Shown: positions 1-13,918 of the stretch, piece by piece
How positions within the stretch are numbered: position 1 is the first letter of the stretch
Layout of the letters: each line of letters opens with the position of its first letter
Assembly (NCBI GenBank): GCA_020747065.1
Contig: JAGMVK010000005.1
Span: 2,170,001-2,234,000, forward strand
DNA: 64,000 bases
Reading direction: 5' to 3'
Origin: Cadophora sp. MPI-SDFR-AT-0126
Lineage: Eukaryota; Ascomycota; Leotiomycetes; Helotiales; Ploettnerulaceae
Notes under the pieces: generated by a model
Databases searched by the model: none
What the model was told of the DNA's origin: nothing
What the model saw: the letters and a program-made list of their open reading frames with translations, nothing else
Position numbers and translations under genes: made by a program

Positions 1-530
1 TTAAATTAAGAGTAAATAAAGTACTATATCTTAGTAAATATTAAAGTATTATGAAATACTCTTAAAAATTCCTTTAATTGTATTATTTAATATTATTCTA
101 CTCTTTTTTAAATTTTACTATTTAGTAATAATAGAAAAGATATTATAACTTTGTAATATATTTAAATCTTATTAATTAATTTTTTAAATAACTTATATAA
201 GGTTTAATTAAACTTAAAGGCGAAAGTAATAATATATATAATTTTAAACTTAATTATATTATCAATTAAACGTACTATAATCTTTAAAATATTATTATTT
301 CTTATAATTTAATTCCTTAGTAATATATTAATAAAAAAATTTAAAAAATTAACTTTTAAGATATTAATATAAAGAAAACCGAATTAATATCTTTTATTAA
401 ATCTAAAAAGAATATAAAGAAGGAAATCTTTTATATTATATTTAATTAGCTACTTTAAAAACTCTTAAGTATTTGTAAATATAGAAAATTATAGTTCACT
501 AGAATATAATCAATAAGATACTAGTAGTTT
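1..530. other. AT-rich RIP-type DNA, no gene seen
   Basis: Very AT-rich, TpA-rich sequence with stop codons in every frame. I cannot assign it to a named element. It is the target DNA into which the old copia element inserted; the last five bases (AGTTT) are the left target-site duplication. Confidence 0.6.
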
Positions 531-745
531 TGTCGGTTCAATACCGAATATAAGCCAAGAATTAAACGTAAATATCATATATATGCATATCAAGCTTAAT
601 AGTATGGAAAATCTATGTATTTCTAAGAGGGGGCGGGAGATACTAGACTATATACTGCCTCCGAAATGCTACTAAATCGCCTTTATAAGTGGTCCTACCC
701 CTTATTCTAGCTGAGACATGTCCTATATAGGCCTATAGACTAACA
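531..745. repeat. Left LTR of copia copy A
   Basis: 215 bp, starting TGTCGGTTCAATACCG and ending ACTAACA. It is the RIP-mutated counterpart of the 217-bp LTR at 28749-28965. Confidence 0.92.
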
Positions 746-1204
746 CCGGTAAATCTTCTTTTAGAAAGATAGTTTCTAAGCGAATCTCTATTATAGAAGT
801 GAATCTCTATTCTAATTATAAAAAAAGTTGCAAAGAGTAACTATATAAGTAAAGAAGGTAAAATAAGTGTACTAAGTACAGAGCTACAGAAGTACTATAG
901 TCCGAAAGACCTTTAGTTATAGCCTAAAAGCTATACGTTGGAAGTAGTTAATACAGCTTATTAGAAGATAATAGTAAGTAAATAAATACTAAGTGAGGCT
1001 ATTACTAGCTATATAAAACCGAGATCTCTCTCTATTCTGAAGCTCTCTTTCCTTAAGTAAATATTAAAGAACTACTTATAAGTATATAAATCTTCGATCT
1101 TAAGAAATATTCGCTAATATTTTACTATAGTCTGTACTAAATCAAATAAGTAAAAGTAAGTATAGAAATTTAAAAGAATTATAAGTAATTCAGTAGTAAA
1201 ACAG

Positions 1205-1989
1205 ATACTAATATAAATAGTACCTACACTAATATTATTCAGAGCTCTCACTACTACTCACTGAAATTACTATATCTGTTATATTCGACTCTTAGTGAAG
1301 AAATCGAACTACGTCTACTCCTTTAATAAGTAAGAGAGTAAGAAATACTTGTACTATACTAAAAAGAAATCCTTATATAATCCCGTAAGTACCCCCCCTC
1401 CCTTTTTCTAATCCTAAATTCTGAATTACCTTAAATATAATCCGTAACTAACTTATTTATAGATCCCTTAGTTCTTAAATACCGAGTACTAAGAACTCAC
1501 CTATACCCTTGCTAGTGAGGATATTACTGCTATCTCTACTACTATTATAGCTATTAATACAGAACTCCGGGTTATAGCTACCGAACTACTAAAGACTCGG
1601 GATAAGATAAGTTTAGTATTATTAGAGAAGACTCGTACTCTCTATACTAAGATAGTAGATCTTACTTAAAGTTAATTCGTAAGTAATCCCCTTTTCTTTT
1701 ATTCTAAATCTTTATTAAATATACTTTAATTCCTATTTAGCTAAAACTTCTATAGGACTATAAGTAGATCCTCTCTTGTATAGAGAAGCGAGTTAAGGAG
1801 GCTATAGCTTCTATTATATCTTATTATAGTAGTGTTAAGTATAAGACCCTTATAGAAGATAATAGAGATAGAGATAGAGAAGGTTTAAGCCCTTAGGTAA
1901 AGAGAAATCAGGGTGGAAGTTACTTAAGTAGCGCGGGGGAGAAGGAATTTAGTAATATACTAGTTAATCTAAGTATTACTTATAAGTAG
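1205..1989 (+). pseudogene. RIP relic of the antisense accessory gene (copia copy A)
   Basis: The sequence aligns with the three-exon gene at 29457-30261 of the intact element, introns included. The start codon has become ATA (1205-1207) and many TAG/TAA codons interrupt the exons, all of the C-to-T or G-to-A type. The donor-side sequence of the second intron and the region of the final stop (TAG at 1987-1989) are still recognisable. The gene was therefore already part of the element when this older copy inserted, and is not a private capture by the young copy. Confidence 0.8.
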
Positions 1990-4488
1990 GGGAATAGGCC
2001 TTATTTCGGAAAGGCTTTATGATTAGTTTTTTATAGTAGTACTTTCTTTATACTAGTATATAGAAATAACTCCTTATAGTGAAACCGGTACTTAGTCTCT
2101 ATTAAAGTATTATTATAAGGCTACTTATTAGTGCTTTAAATCAGAGGGTAATTACTTATAAATTAAACTTATTCTTTCTTCTATATCTTAAATATAACTG
2201 AAAATAATTATAAGTAATTAATAAGAGTTATAAGGAAATTATAATAAAGGAAAAATCACTTCTTATCTAAAACCTCTCTATTACTTCACTGAATTAGCAC
2301 TATCGATTCATGAGCTTAGATTATGAGTTAAACTAGCTTCTAAATTGATATTAAGTGGTCTCTGAACCTAACCCTCTATCTTCATAGTTAAGGTATTAGT
2401 GTTAATTAGCTCTTAAAGAGCTCTATTCAGCGTTATTTTTATTATAGCATTAGTAGGATTATAAGTGCTATTGATCTATCGAATCTCCGTTAACTCCCTA
2501 CGCTTATATAATTAACAAATTACTATTATATTAATTATTAAACGTTTCTTCTTTATAGTACTAAGCTTAATAATACACTTATAAAGAGATAGGGAATCTA
2601 TATATACTACAGTAGGAAGCTGTAGTAATCTAAGCTTATCTGTTACTATATTAATAATAGTTCCTAAGGCAATTAATATATCGATTCCTACTACTATAGT
2701 ATATAGCTCTAAAGCGAGTACAGCACGCGTTACTCTCTTACACTTTATAGAGCTTATATAAATAATATTACTAAAGAAAATAAATTCCGTATCCTCTTCT
2801 ATTTCTATTCCAATTACTACTAGAAACCTGATCTAAGAACTTAGATCCTTATTATTAGTAAATAATTCATTAATAAAGATATAAAGTTTAGTATAGCGTA
2901 GATTAACTAGTATATACTATAAACCTCTCTCCGTATTATTCATCTACTATTAAAGGCGTTAGTTTAAAGCTTTAGTATTATTAATCATTAGATCTTAATA
3001 TTACGCTACTACTAATAGATTAAAGTTAACTTCTAATTAGTAAATCGTTATAATATAAGCTCCGTAAGCGCGTTACTTTATATAGGCCTTCTTATAATCT
3101 AGTGCTTTTATATCAACTAATTCTAGCCTTACTCCTTACTCTTTCTACGATATATAAATATCATCTCTATTTAAAGTAATAGTATATCTATTAAACGTAA
3201 TAGATTTAAAGGGGAGTAGGACCTAAATCGGCTTTATTAGGAAATTAGCTTCTATAATCCTATTCTACTCTCTTACTAAGAAGTTATTATCCCTGAGGAT
3301 AAGAGTATTATCTATTTATATTTCAATAACTCTAAACTTATAGCTTTCTTTAGTACTAATTAGTAAGTAAGGGTCGTATATTAACGTTTCTATCTAGAGC
3401 CTTTCTATATAGTACTTATAATAGGTATTAAACTAGTGATTTCCGGATTCTAGTATACTATAGAGAGGAAGTATTACTATAAATATCGTACTAAGGGGGA
3501 ATTTATCTACGATCTCTTCTAGCAGTTATATAAAGATATTCCGAAGGAGTTTTATTATTAACTGGACGTAAGCTTAGGTAATATCTTGGATTACTAGACG
3601 TATATCGGACCCCTTTTAGACTTAGTTCAGGTACCTTATAGTTATAGCTAGAGAGATAAGTAATCTCTAGCTTACTTATTAAATAGTAGGAGACTGAGTT
3701 AATATCTTCTTCTTACCTTTATTATTAAAGTATTAGATAATAAGCCTTAATTTCTCGTATAGTATTATAGACTCCTTACCCTTTACTTTATCTACTATCC
3801 TTAATTTAAAAATATAGTAGCTTCTTACTCTAAAGTCGCCTTTAGAAATTAGTATAAAAACACCTCTCTTAATAAGAGCTTTATACTTAGTTCATTGGGA
3901 TTACTAAAATAGTAAGCTAAGTATAGTAATCTTACTCTCTATACGTAGCTTAATTAATAGCTCTCGATCTTTTATCTCCTTCTTAGTTAAAAACACTTTA
4001 GTATTATAATTATCATTAATTATTAGTAGTCCTAGGATTAGCTTTATAAATAGGACTTCAATAGTAATTCAAGGGACTTTTAATATAGTTTCAGGGGCTT
4101 TTCGGACTAGTGAGCTAAGCTTATAAGTTATATCTGGTAATTTTTCTTTCTTTTATTTAACACTAAATATATCTATCTTAAATAAATGTACTAATATTAA
4201 ATGAAATATACGTATTCTACTATTATCTATATCTATTTTATATACTTCGCTCTTTATTCCTAAGAAAGTGTATAATTCCTTCTATCTCTTCTTTTCACAC
4301 TAAATTAATACTTAATCTTAAAGCTTAAGATCATAAATATACATTATACTAAGGCTATTATAAGTTACTAGCGTATCGTTAACTTACTATTTCGCATATA
4401 TTTAGCATACTTTTATTATAGCTCTCTTAATAGTCTCTATATATTATTAGATAGATAGATTTAGAGGATCTATTTCTGTTATTTTTAG

Positions 4489-4743
4489 TGTGACGGCAGA
4501 GCCAGAGCCTCAAGGTGGATGCTCCATTTCAGGGCAATTTCCGAGTATCCGCTTAAGCGAGCCTAAGCGAGATCAGCTCCAAAGCTCCAGCTCTCCCTGT
4601 ATATAACCTCCCTCCCCTTATAACCTCTTTCCTACGTAATTATAGATTTTAAGAAACCTTTAATATCTTCATGTAACTTCCCCTTGATTATATAAGGCCG
4701 TTATTATACGTGATAGCTATCTTTATAGAGTAAGAGCGTTACA
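4489..4743. repeat. Left LTR of Gypsy 1
   Basis: 255 bp, starting TGTGACGG and ending CGTTACA (originally CGTCACA, so the ends form a short inverted repeat). It pairs with 12260-12514; the differences are RIP-type transitions. Confidence 0.92.
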
Positions 4744-7319
4744 TTATTTACAACTCTTTATCATACTATCTAAGAAGATAGTAAATATCCCCTGTAGTAA
4801 ATACCTCTGGAGCTTTGCGTATAGAAGTATAGTTAACTTAATACAAAGAAGGCCTATACTAAGCTTAAGCTTAACGAATAGTATTAAACCCCTAATTATT
4901 AAAGATAAAGAAACTAAGATCTTTGCCCCCTTTTTCTTTCTCGATTTCCACTTAATAAAGTAAATAACCTTTTTTTATAGGTTCTCTTTCCGAAACTAAG
5001 AAGCTTAAACTAAAGAAACCGATTTAAGATAACGCCGATATATTATTATCCTTTACTTCTAAACCTCCTACTAGTCTTACGAGAGCTCAGAACCCTGCTG
5101 TACTAGAAACCTCCCCTTTTACCCCCGCTATAATCTTTAACTCTTAGCTGGAAAGCTTCGCATCAACTATATAACTAGGAAATACCCCTAGTAGTAGTTC
5201 TAAAGCTACTAAGGCACAAGCTAAGAGAATCGCAGCGTTATAGATAAAGCTAGATTAGGTAGAAGCATAGAGATAGCTATAAGAAGACAGAATTACTCAG
5301 TTAGAGAGATTAGTAGTAATTCAATTATAGTACTTTTAGCGTAGTGTATTAAGTACTAAGGCTGTCTTATTTGAGCCAGACTCTACCCTTCTTCTTTCTA
5401 TTATAGAATCTAATAGCTTTACGCTATTTTCTTGTTACTTAAGTAAAGGTAAAGGCGTAGTAGCTACTCCTAGAGCCCTAGGTAGAGATAGTGATAGAAG
5501 TGATAATAGAGATTCCCCCTCTAGTAACCCTCTCCTATAAAGAGCTACCTTCCCCTGTGCTTCCTCTTTTACCTTATCTTTTATATCTACTGCCTCTTAT
5601 ATTAAAAAGATTCCGAACCTTTAAGTAAAGCTTTCCGATGGTAAGGAATATAGTCCCCGCTTATAGGAGAATTAAGTATATAATATCCTTTAACGTTACT
5701 AAGTATACTTCTTTAATAAAGACTACTAGAAGGATTAGTTACTTACTTAAACTAAAGGGATTATACGAACCTTTCTTGAACCTTCCTTTATAAGAGTAGA
5801 GTATAATAAAGATAGAACTATTATTAATACTCTGGACTTAATTCATTAAGTAGTTTCCTTTTTCTATAACTTTACAAAAGAAGAAAGCGCCTGCCTCTTA
5901 TATAAGAAGATAGAGATAAGACTAAAGTAAACCTTTTAAGAATTCTACTAACTCTTCCAGATTATTGTACGTAAAGTTAGTATTACTAATCCTCTAGTTC
6001 TTAAGAGAGATCTTAAAAATAAGATACTTCAGCGCCTTTATAAGAAGCTATACCAGGAATTCCGTAATACGACTACCTTAAATAAGTAGATTAAGGCCAT
6101 CTAAACTAAAGATTAAGGATAAGCCGCTGAAGCTTTATTTCTCAGTGCTCACTATGAATCTTCAGCCTCTTCCCGACCCTTTGCACGTTCTATAACTGAT
6201 TGTTAAAAGCCTTGGACTAGTATTTATACCTCTCCGTAGGTTAGTAACTCTTCTTCTCTATAATACTAGTAAAAGCTAAGAAACTTATTGTTAGAGAAGT
6301 TCGCTCCTCAACCTTCTTAACTACCTGTACGCGTTAATACACTGCGTGCCTCTATTCTAGTAAGTGCTTCATAGTATTTCTTCTTTTAATTATTAAGTTA
6401 ATGATTATTTACTCTCTAGGTTAATGAACTTCAAGTTAATAATAGTATTTCTGAATCTAATAGCGAAATTACAAAAGATAACGACGTAAATACTAAACCT
6501 CTTATAGAAATGTTCTAAGGAAACGATAATACCTAGGAAAAGTCTCTATCTTAGGTATTATACGAGATATGTGATATCTTAACCTTACTAAGCTTCTTAG
6601 TAGAAAATCACTAATAATTCCGATTTCCCTTTTTAAGAATAGCTTATCGTATAAAGTATCTATACTTCTCAATTCTAGAGTAAATAGTTATTATTTCATT
6701 AATTACTCTTTTTTAAAATCTTTTTCTTTCTTTTTGAAACCTTTAATTCGTTAATTACTAATGCTTATTTTAGTTAAAGGATTTAATAGTATCTTAAGTA
6801 GAAAGATCAGTTATTACGCGATTCTAAACTTCACTGTAGACCGGCGTTTATAATCCTTTACTTCTTTTCTTGTTATTAATCTTAGAAACCACGGAATTAT
6901 TATCAGAAGAGCTTAGTTTAAGAAACACTACGTCTTGATTAATATCTCTAGACGCCGATTAATCTAGCTATTGAATTACCCTCTAACTATTACCTTTGGA
7001 AGGAATATTCTAATTACAGACCTACGCCACGATAAAGTGAAGTAACGCTACTAGCGCGACGCTAAGCGTAGAGACTATAAATCGGATTAATTCTAGCTGT
7101 CTTATAACTAATAACCGTATGTTTCCTAAGGAACTAGTTCTCAATAGAAGTACTGACGACGTATCTCTTATTCTTGTATTAAAATTAATACTATAGATTT
7201 TAATACTTCGACTCCCCCCTCTTTCTTATAACGTTGTAACGATTAATTTAATAGTACTGATATCTCTCCACCTTTTCAAGATACTTCTCTTACTATTATT
7301 AACCCTTCCTCTGCTATTA

Positions 7320-8230
7320 ATCCTCTAGGAAACTCCTCCTATACAGTTCTAAAATACCTAGTAACTCGTACAAATTAAACAGCAATACCTCTAAATTATA
7401 ATAAGGATCAGTTAAGAAAACAGTAAAGGGTTACTCTATAACGCAATAAGAGTAACACTAAAAGACGCTTGATATCGATATCAGAGCTCTTAACGAAGTA
7501 TTCGTACCCTAATAACCTTCCCTAACTAGAAATAGCTACTCTAGGTTATTCGCAAGTCTTTTCTATTCCTGCAAGTGAAGCTTCAAATTAATATTTAGCT
7601 TCCCTCTAACTTACGAGTATAAAAACACCTTTCACTTTTCTTCCGGTAATAGTAATTCCGCTATAATAGCCTAGGTTAAACTCCTTACCGAGTATCGAAG
7701 TAGTAGTATAGCTTATAACTTTGTTACGTATAAACTATGATTCTGCTAACTCTCGCTTATCCTTTAACGTTTCTATTAAGGAGAATTCTTGTTCTAAGCC
7801 CCTGTAAGCTTATAGTTTCTATTCCGTCGATATCCCTACTATTACTCCCTTTCTTATTACTAATCTTCCGAAAAGTCTGGTAAATACAGGTTCAAAACAC
7901 CCTCTAACTCGTATAGAATAACTAGCGCTATATTTAAATTATAATAAGAATTAATTACTAAAGTAAGTAAAGACTACGTTATAATATCATAAGTGTAATA
8001 CTAGGACTAGTATAAGTATAAGAACATTTATAAGAGTAGTTACTCTATCCCTAGAGCTTACTACGAGGTCTTTATACCTTAGTAATATACCAAAGTTAAA
8101 GACGATAACTTCAGGTGATTCGCAAGCCTATATAACCTCTATAAGTAAAGCTTTAAGTTAATATTCAGCTTCTCCCTTACTTACGAGTATAAAAGTACTA
8201 CACTCCTCTTCTCTTTCTAAGGTAATCGGG
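7320..8230 (+). repeat. Degenerate internal tandem duplication in Gypsy 1
   Basis: About 7320-7660 and 7860-8230 share an ordered set of short matches (for example the AGCTTC..TTAATATT..AGCTTC stretch followed by TTACGAGTATAAAA). They read as two diverged copies of one segment before the reverse transcriptase. The related Gypsy at 50354-58400 is shorter by about 470 bp once its solo LTR is removed, which would fit one repeat unit. The boundaries are estimated by eye. Confidence 0.4.
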
Positions 8231-9289
8231 TCCTCCTTAAAAAGCTGCTCTACTTTACTAGAAGTAGTAGTGCAACTTGTAATTAAGAAGTACGTTAGTT
8301 TAATCCCGTTAAGGTATATAAACGTATTTACTAGTGATTCTATAATAATTGTAAATACTAATCCTATCAGTTTTTGTATAAATACGCCCCTTAGAAATAC
8401 GAATCCTTTTACTATTAATTCTTCTTTTACTATTATTTCTATTAATAATACTTCCACGTGTAAAGTATAATAAAGCTCAATGAAACAATATTCTAGAACT
8501 AACGGAATTACTTCAGAATTTAGTAAAGAACGTGGTACTTCATAGGAGTAAAAGCTACGACTCGATAAGACTAAAGTAAGAGCTTATAAACGCACTCTTA
8601 AAGAACTCGGAGTTAAGGCTTTACTCCCAGAAATTCTTACGAGGCCTTTATATCCCCGATAAGAATATAGGAAGGAAAAGATGCCCCTAGGTGACTCCTC
8701 TATTTATTCCGAAGTTTATTTATTCCTTCCGAAAGCGTATAGTACTTAAATAAAGGATTAAGCCAATTCACTTTAGAAAATGGCTTAATAGCCTTATTCC
8801 TTCCTAAAATTAAGTACAAATACCTCCTCTCCTTTATATTAAGCTTCTCTATTATGGACTACAAAGCGTTGATAATGAGTTATTACGAGTTCTAAGTAAT
8901 AGTATTAAGTTAAGATTACATTAATTAATAGTGCCGCTTTCTATCTACTAGCTAAATGTAAAGAGATAGATGAGATATTCGTAGCTACGATTTAGGAAGT
9001 TAATTCTATACTTGAGTAATATTTATAGGAGTAATAAAGGACTATTACTGTTTCCTAGTTAGCTGTCGATCTTACTGAACGTCGTACTACGCCATAGTAA
9101 TTTACTATATGCCTTAACGAGCTAGATGCGGAACCAGTAATTCCCCTAGAATATACTAAGTGGGCTCATGTCTTTTCTAAAGTAGAAAGTAATATACTCC
9201 CTCCCTATAGATTATACGACTATAAGGTTAATCTAGAAAGCGAAGGAGAGAAAGCTCTTAAGTACTCCTTACTATATAAGATATTAGCG

Positions 9290-12140
9290 GAAGAACTTAT
9301 AGCTATTAAAGAATATATTACTAAGAACTTTAATAAGGGATTCATCGAACCCTCCTAAGCACTATTTACTGCCCTCATTCTCTTTGTCAAGAAACCGAAT
9401 AGCTCTCTCCGTTTATATATTGACTTCCGAGTCTTAAATTCCCTTACTTGAAAAGACCAGTACCCTCTTCCGTTAATTAATAAGACCTTAGCTTGAATTA
9501 CTAATGCCCGTATTTTTACGAAGCTTGATATTCGTTAAGTATTCTACTAAATATAAATAGACCTAGCTTTAGAAGAGTACACTATATTCCGGATGAGATA
9601 TGGAGCCTATAAATATAAGGTCTTCCTATTTGGATTAATTAACGGCCCCGCGATATACCAGTGCTATATAAATGACATTCTTTTCGATTACCTTAATAAT
9701 TTCTGTATTATATACTTAAATAATATCCTCATCTATTCTAAAGATCCCTTAGAGTATTATCTTCATGTTAAGAAGGTACTACAACACCTACAAGACGCAG
9801 GCCTTTAGGCGGATTTAAAGAAGTATGAGTTTAGAGTAACTAGGATAAAATACCTCGGATTTATTATATTAACCTCCGGCTTAGAAGTTAACCCTGAGAA
9901 GGTCTCCGTAGTTACTAAATAGACCTACCCCTCTTCTATTAAAGGTATATAGTCCTTCCTTAGTTTTTATAACTTCTACTAACGCTTTATTCGCGATTAC
10001 AGTATTATAGTAAAACCTCTTATTTATCTTATTAAGAACAACGTTCCCTTCCGCTTTACTATTAAATGTAAAGAAGCCTTTAATTACCTTAAATATACCC
10101 TTACGTTAGCCCCCCTCTTAAGGTATTACTAGCAAGATTTACCTTACCTACTAAAGACTAATGTAAGTGATAGTATTATTACCGGTGTACTTTCTCAAAG
10201 GCATAACAAGGACTAGTTTCCTGTCGCTTTCTTCTCTAAGACTATACTCCCCGCGGAGCTTAACTACGCCGTTTATAACAAGGAAATACTCGCAATTATC
10301 CGTTCCTTTAGATATTAGAGAGTAGAGCTTACGGGAGCTCCTTACTAGATTTGTATTATTACGGACCATAAAGCTCTAGAATACTTCATAACCTTTAAAT
10401 AGCTAAATACATAATAAGCTTGATAAGTTAAACTCCTAGCTAACTATAATTTCATGATTACTTACTACCCTAGAGCTCATAATCCTTTAGCTGATACCCT
10501 GTCTCGTAAGCTAAATGAGCTAGATAAATAGAATATAAAGAAGAAGATATAGCGCTTATAGTAACTCCTTTACCTAAATTAAGTCGACTCGCGCTTTTTC
10601 CTTTAGAAGATTTAGCCAGAAGATAACGCTACCTAGCTAAAGGTAAGCGTAGATATAGCCACTCTTTCCCCCGCTTTCTTAGTGATATAATAAGTACTTA
10701 AAGCTAACTGTAGCGCTCCTTTCTTACAAGCTCTACGCTAATAGACTACCTCGGACTTATTAGGTAAGATAAGTATAGAAGGAGACTTCTTATTATACGA
10801 TAGAAGGCTTTTAGTCCTTAATATCGATCACCTCCGTACTCTTATAATTCAAGAGGTTCACGATCGAATCACTATAGCACACTCCAGTGCTAAGAAGACT
10901 ATATAACTCCTCTCTTCCTAGTACTAGTAGTATAGTATTAGTAAGATAGTAAAGTAATATTACCGTAACTGCCATACCTGCCGTCGTATTTAAGTTCCCC
11001 GGGATAGGAAACTTAGTTTCCTCTATCCTTTCCCTATTCTATCTCGCCCCTAGGAATATATTATAGTAGATTATTACTTATTTAATAAGGATAAACACGG
11101 ATTTGATAATATACTCGTATTTATCAACCGCTTTAGTAAATAAGTAATTAGTATCCCCTGCTAGAAGACTATAGATACTTGTTAACTCGCCCGCATATAT
11201 ATTTACTATATATATTACTACTTTAGCGCCCCCCTGACAATTACTTCTAACAGAGGCCCTTAATTTATATCTTGATTCTGGACAGCCTTTTACCAGATTC
11301 TAGGTACAAAGAGATAACTCTCTACTACTAACTATCCCTAGACTAATAGCTAGACTAAAGTATATAACTAATACCTCTAACGGAGACTCCGTCCCTTCGT
11401 TAGTTACTACTAAGACAATTGGTCTAAGTTCTTACTTATTATGGACTACGCTTAAATAACGCTTCCTCACGATTCTTTAGGAGGTCTTTCCCCCTTTAAA
11501 GTTATCTATAGATATACTTCCCGTGTGGATTAGAATTAAAAAATTAACTTACTAGACTTAGCTACCCCTATTAATAAGTTAAACACTCAGTAAGCTATTG
11601 AATATACCGCTCGATACTTTAAGGTATGGAATATAACTTGGTTAAACCTCTCTGCGGCTCAAGCTAGAATAGCTTGGTTGTATAACCTCTCTCGCTGTAA
11701 TATCGATTTTAATAAGGACAGTCTCGTTTGGCTTGATATGCGCTACTTCAAGACACTCCGTTTATCTAAAAAGCTAGACTTACTAACGAATGGATTGTTC
11801 CGTGTACTTAAGAAGGTTGGAAACTCGTATCGCCTGGAATTGCTAGCGAGTATGAAGGTTTATAACGTCTTTCTTGTAGGTAAATTACGAAAGGATTCCT
11901 AAGACCCCTTACTAGGGTAAGTGTAAGATTAATCTCCGCTGATTAATATCACCGGAGATAATGAATAGGAGTTGGAAGAAGTGCTTGCTTACTGTAAGCA
12001 ACGCTTAATACTCTCTTACCGCGTTACTTAGTTGAACTACGACGTTGATCTGATATAGTACAACGCTTTAAACCTTAAATATACTCCCTATAAGGTCAGA
12101 GACTTTCACCTACGCTACCCTAAGTAAGTAAGACCGCCTG
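9290..12140 (+). pseudogene. Gypsy reverse transcriptase, RNase H, integrase and chromodomain relic
   Basis: Open stretches between stops match Ty3/Gypsy pol. GFIEPS and ILFVKKPNSSLRLYIDFR (about 9340-9430) are the RT entry motifs. An RT block at 9593-9808 ends in YLNNILIYS, where the catalytic YLDD has become YLNN, the result expected from G-to-A change of both GAT codons. RNase H (SDSIITGVLSQRH, NKEILAII, ITDHKALEY) lies at about 10140-10385. An integrase zinc site (CHTC) is near 10970, followed by the integrase C-terminal linker at 11678-11902 (KKLDLLTNGLFRVLKKVGNS). A chromodomain-like end (ELEEVLAY, YRVT, YTPYKVRDFH) lies at about 11950-12130. The chromodomain places the element among chromoviruses. 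Confidence 0.85.
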
Positions 12141-12259
12141 TAAAGCTCCCTGAATAGCTAAAGGCTTAGGAAGATAGTGTTAACGATTATAACTACCTTA
12201 ATAGAGATTAAGAGATAGTAGGACGCTCGAGGACGAGCTTTTTCCGGAGGGGGGGGTAG

Positions 12260-12514
12260 TGTGACGGTAGAGCTAGAGCCTTAAGGTGGATACTCCATTT
12301 CAGGGTAATTTCCGAGTATCCGCTTAAGCGAGCCTAAGCGAGATCAGCTCTAAAGCTCTAGCTTTCCCTGTATATAACCTCCCTCCCCTTATAACCTCTT
12401 TCCTACGTAGTTATAGATTCTAAGAGACCTTTGATATCTTTACGTAACTTCCCCTCGATTATGTAAGGCTGTTATTATACGTGATAGCTGTCTTTATAGA
12501 GCAAGAGCGTCATA
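12260..12514. repeat. Right LTR of Gypsy 1
   Basis: 255-bp partner of 4489-4743. It is preceded by a G-rich run (about 12247-12256) that suits the polypurine tract of a plus-strand element. Confidence 0.92.
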
Positions 12515-13834
12515 TTTAGGTAGGTACCGAAAATAAGAAGCGTAAGGATTAAGTTATTTAATCTAGCTATATTATTAATAGCTTTAATACCTATCTATAA
12601 GCGATCCTTATTACTTATATTAGAGTACTCTTCCGTAATAATTTCATAGGTATATCAGAGTAGATAATAATATTATTTTACCTTACTAATTAAGTAGTAT
12701 ACCTCTACTAGGATAAGTTTAAGTATACTCCCTACAGCCCTAAGTATACCTTGAAACTCCGTAGAGTTAAAGTTAGTTCTATAATTATAGATAATGAAGT
12801 TAAGAGGTCTAATATATATATCTATCTATACTAACTTAAATACGTTAAAAGTAACCCGAGCTATAGCTGAACTAGGGCGCTTTCGAAGTAGCTTTATAGC
12901 CCTGAATCCTATAGCCTTATCTACTATATGAAGTGTATATTATTCTCTAAACTATATAATATTAATATAAACTATATAATTAAAGTCTATATCGTCTTAT
13001 AGTTTAAATCTGAACTTATATAGAGCGTCTATATATTTCTAGTAGTACTTACATATCTCTTTAACTTATAATATGATATTAGAATCAAACTCATAGCTAG
13101 CTTGGTCTAGTAAATACTACAGATATTATACTAATAAGTGGCCGAATTATCTATAAAGCTAATAAATCTCTATCTCTGTTAAATAGCACTAGCTAATTAT
13201 ATTAAACAAAGGTTTAATCAGTTAATAATACTAGTCTAAAAGAAGCTATAAGTACTCCTTCTTTCGCATAATTAAGTACCTCTTATCTTCCTAAATTAAT
13301 ATATTCTGTAGATTATTATAGTACACACTTATCTTATCCAGCTATTATAAATATACTAAGAATAGCACGTTTATATCCATAATATAGAAGTCTAAAACCC
13401 TAACTAGGGTATCTACTATAGTAACCCCTAGGGAGGTATAAGAACCGGCTCTGAATTAGATCCGACTCCTACTTGATTAACTAGTATCGTACTTAATATT
13501 CCGAACTCGCTATAATATATATAATTAATTAATACCTCCTATATTCTTACTAAACGCTCCTATATTAATAAGAAGACCTTAAAAGAATTAATCTATCTAT
13601 TATATTATGTACCTCTCTTCCTAAAGCAGCTTTTAAATTCTGCTCTCTAGTATATATAACGCCTTCCGTTTATTAAGCCTTTTTATAATATCTCGTATAT
13701 TATATTCTACCTTACTTACTATAAATATAATCGTGAAGAAAGCCTTTCTATCTTTATTCCCGCTATCGGAACTAGTTAATAAATTATCAGAATATAATAA
13801 AGTATTAGAATCCTAGGAATCTAGATTATCTTCC

Positions 13835-13912
13835 TGTCGTACAAGAATCGAGGGTAGAAGCTATATAGCCTATTACGCAGTTTGCCACTGCGGTATCGCT
13901 TTTGGCGCGATA
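13835..13912. repeat. Left 78-bp LTR of the miniature element
   Basis: Starts TGTCGTACAAGAATCG and ends GGCGCGATA. No difference from 14133-14210 by eye. Confidence 0.9.
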
Positions 13913-13918
13913 GTTAAG

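Larger units (their letters stand above)
4489..12514 (+). mobile_element. RIP-mutated Ty3/Gypsy chromovirus nested in copia copy A (Gypsy 1)
   Basis: 8,026 bp flanked by the duplication TTTAG (4484-4488 and 12515-12519), with 255-bp LTRs. The copia pol sequence resumes exactly after the right copy of TTTAG. On the plus strand, broken fragments can be read in the order gag, protease region, reverse transcriptase, RNase H, integrase and chromodomain, which is the Ty3/Gypsy order. The frame is full of stops, so the element is dead. A related, more decayed copy lies at 50354-58400. Confidence 0.93.

Noticed and set aside
8158..8470. Paired 99- and 66-codon frames on opposite strands in Gypsy 1
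   Set aside because: They lie in the RIP-mutated protease region and overlap each other. Neither matches a Gypsy domain, so they are accidental open stretches.
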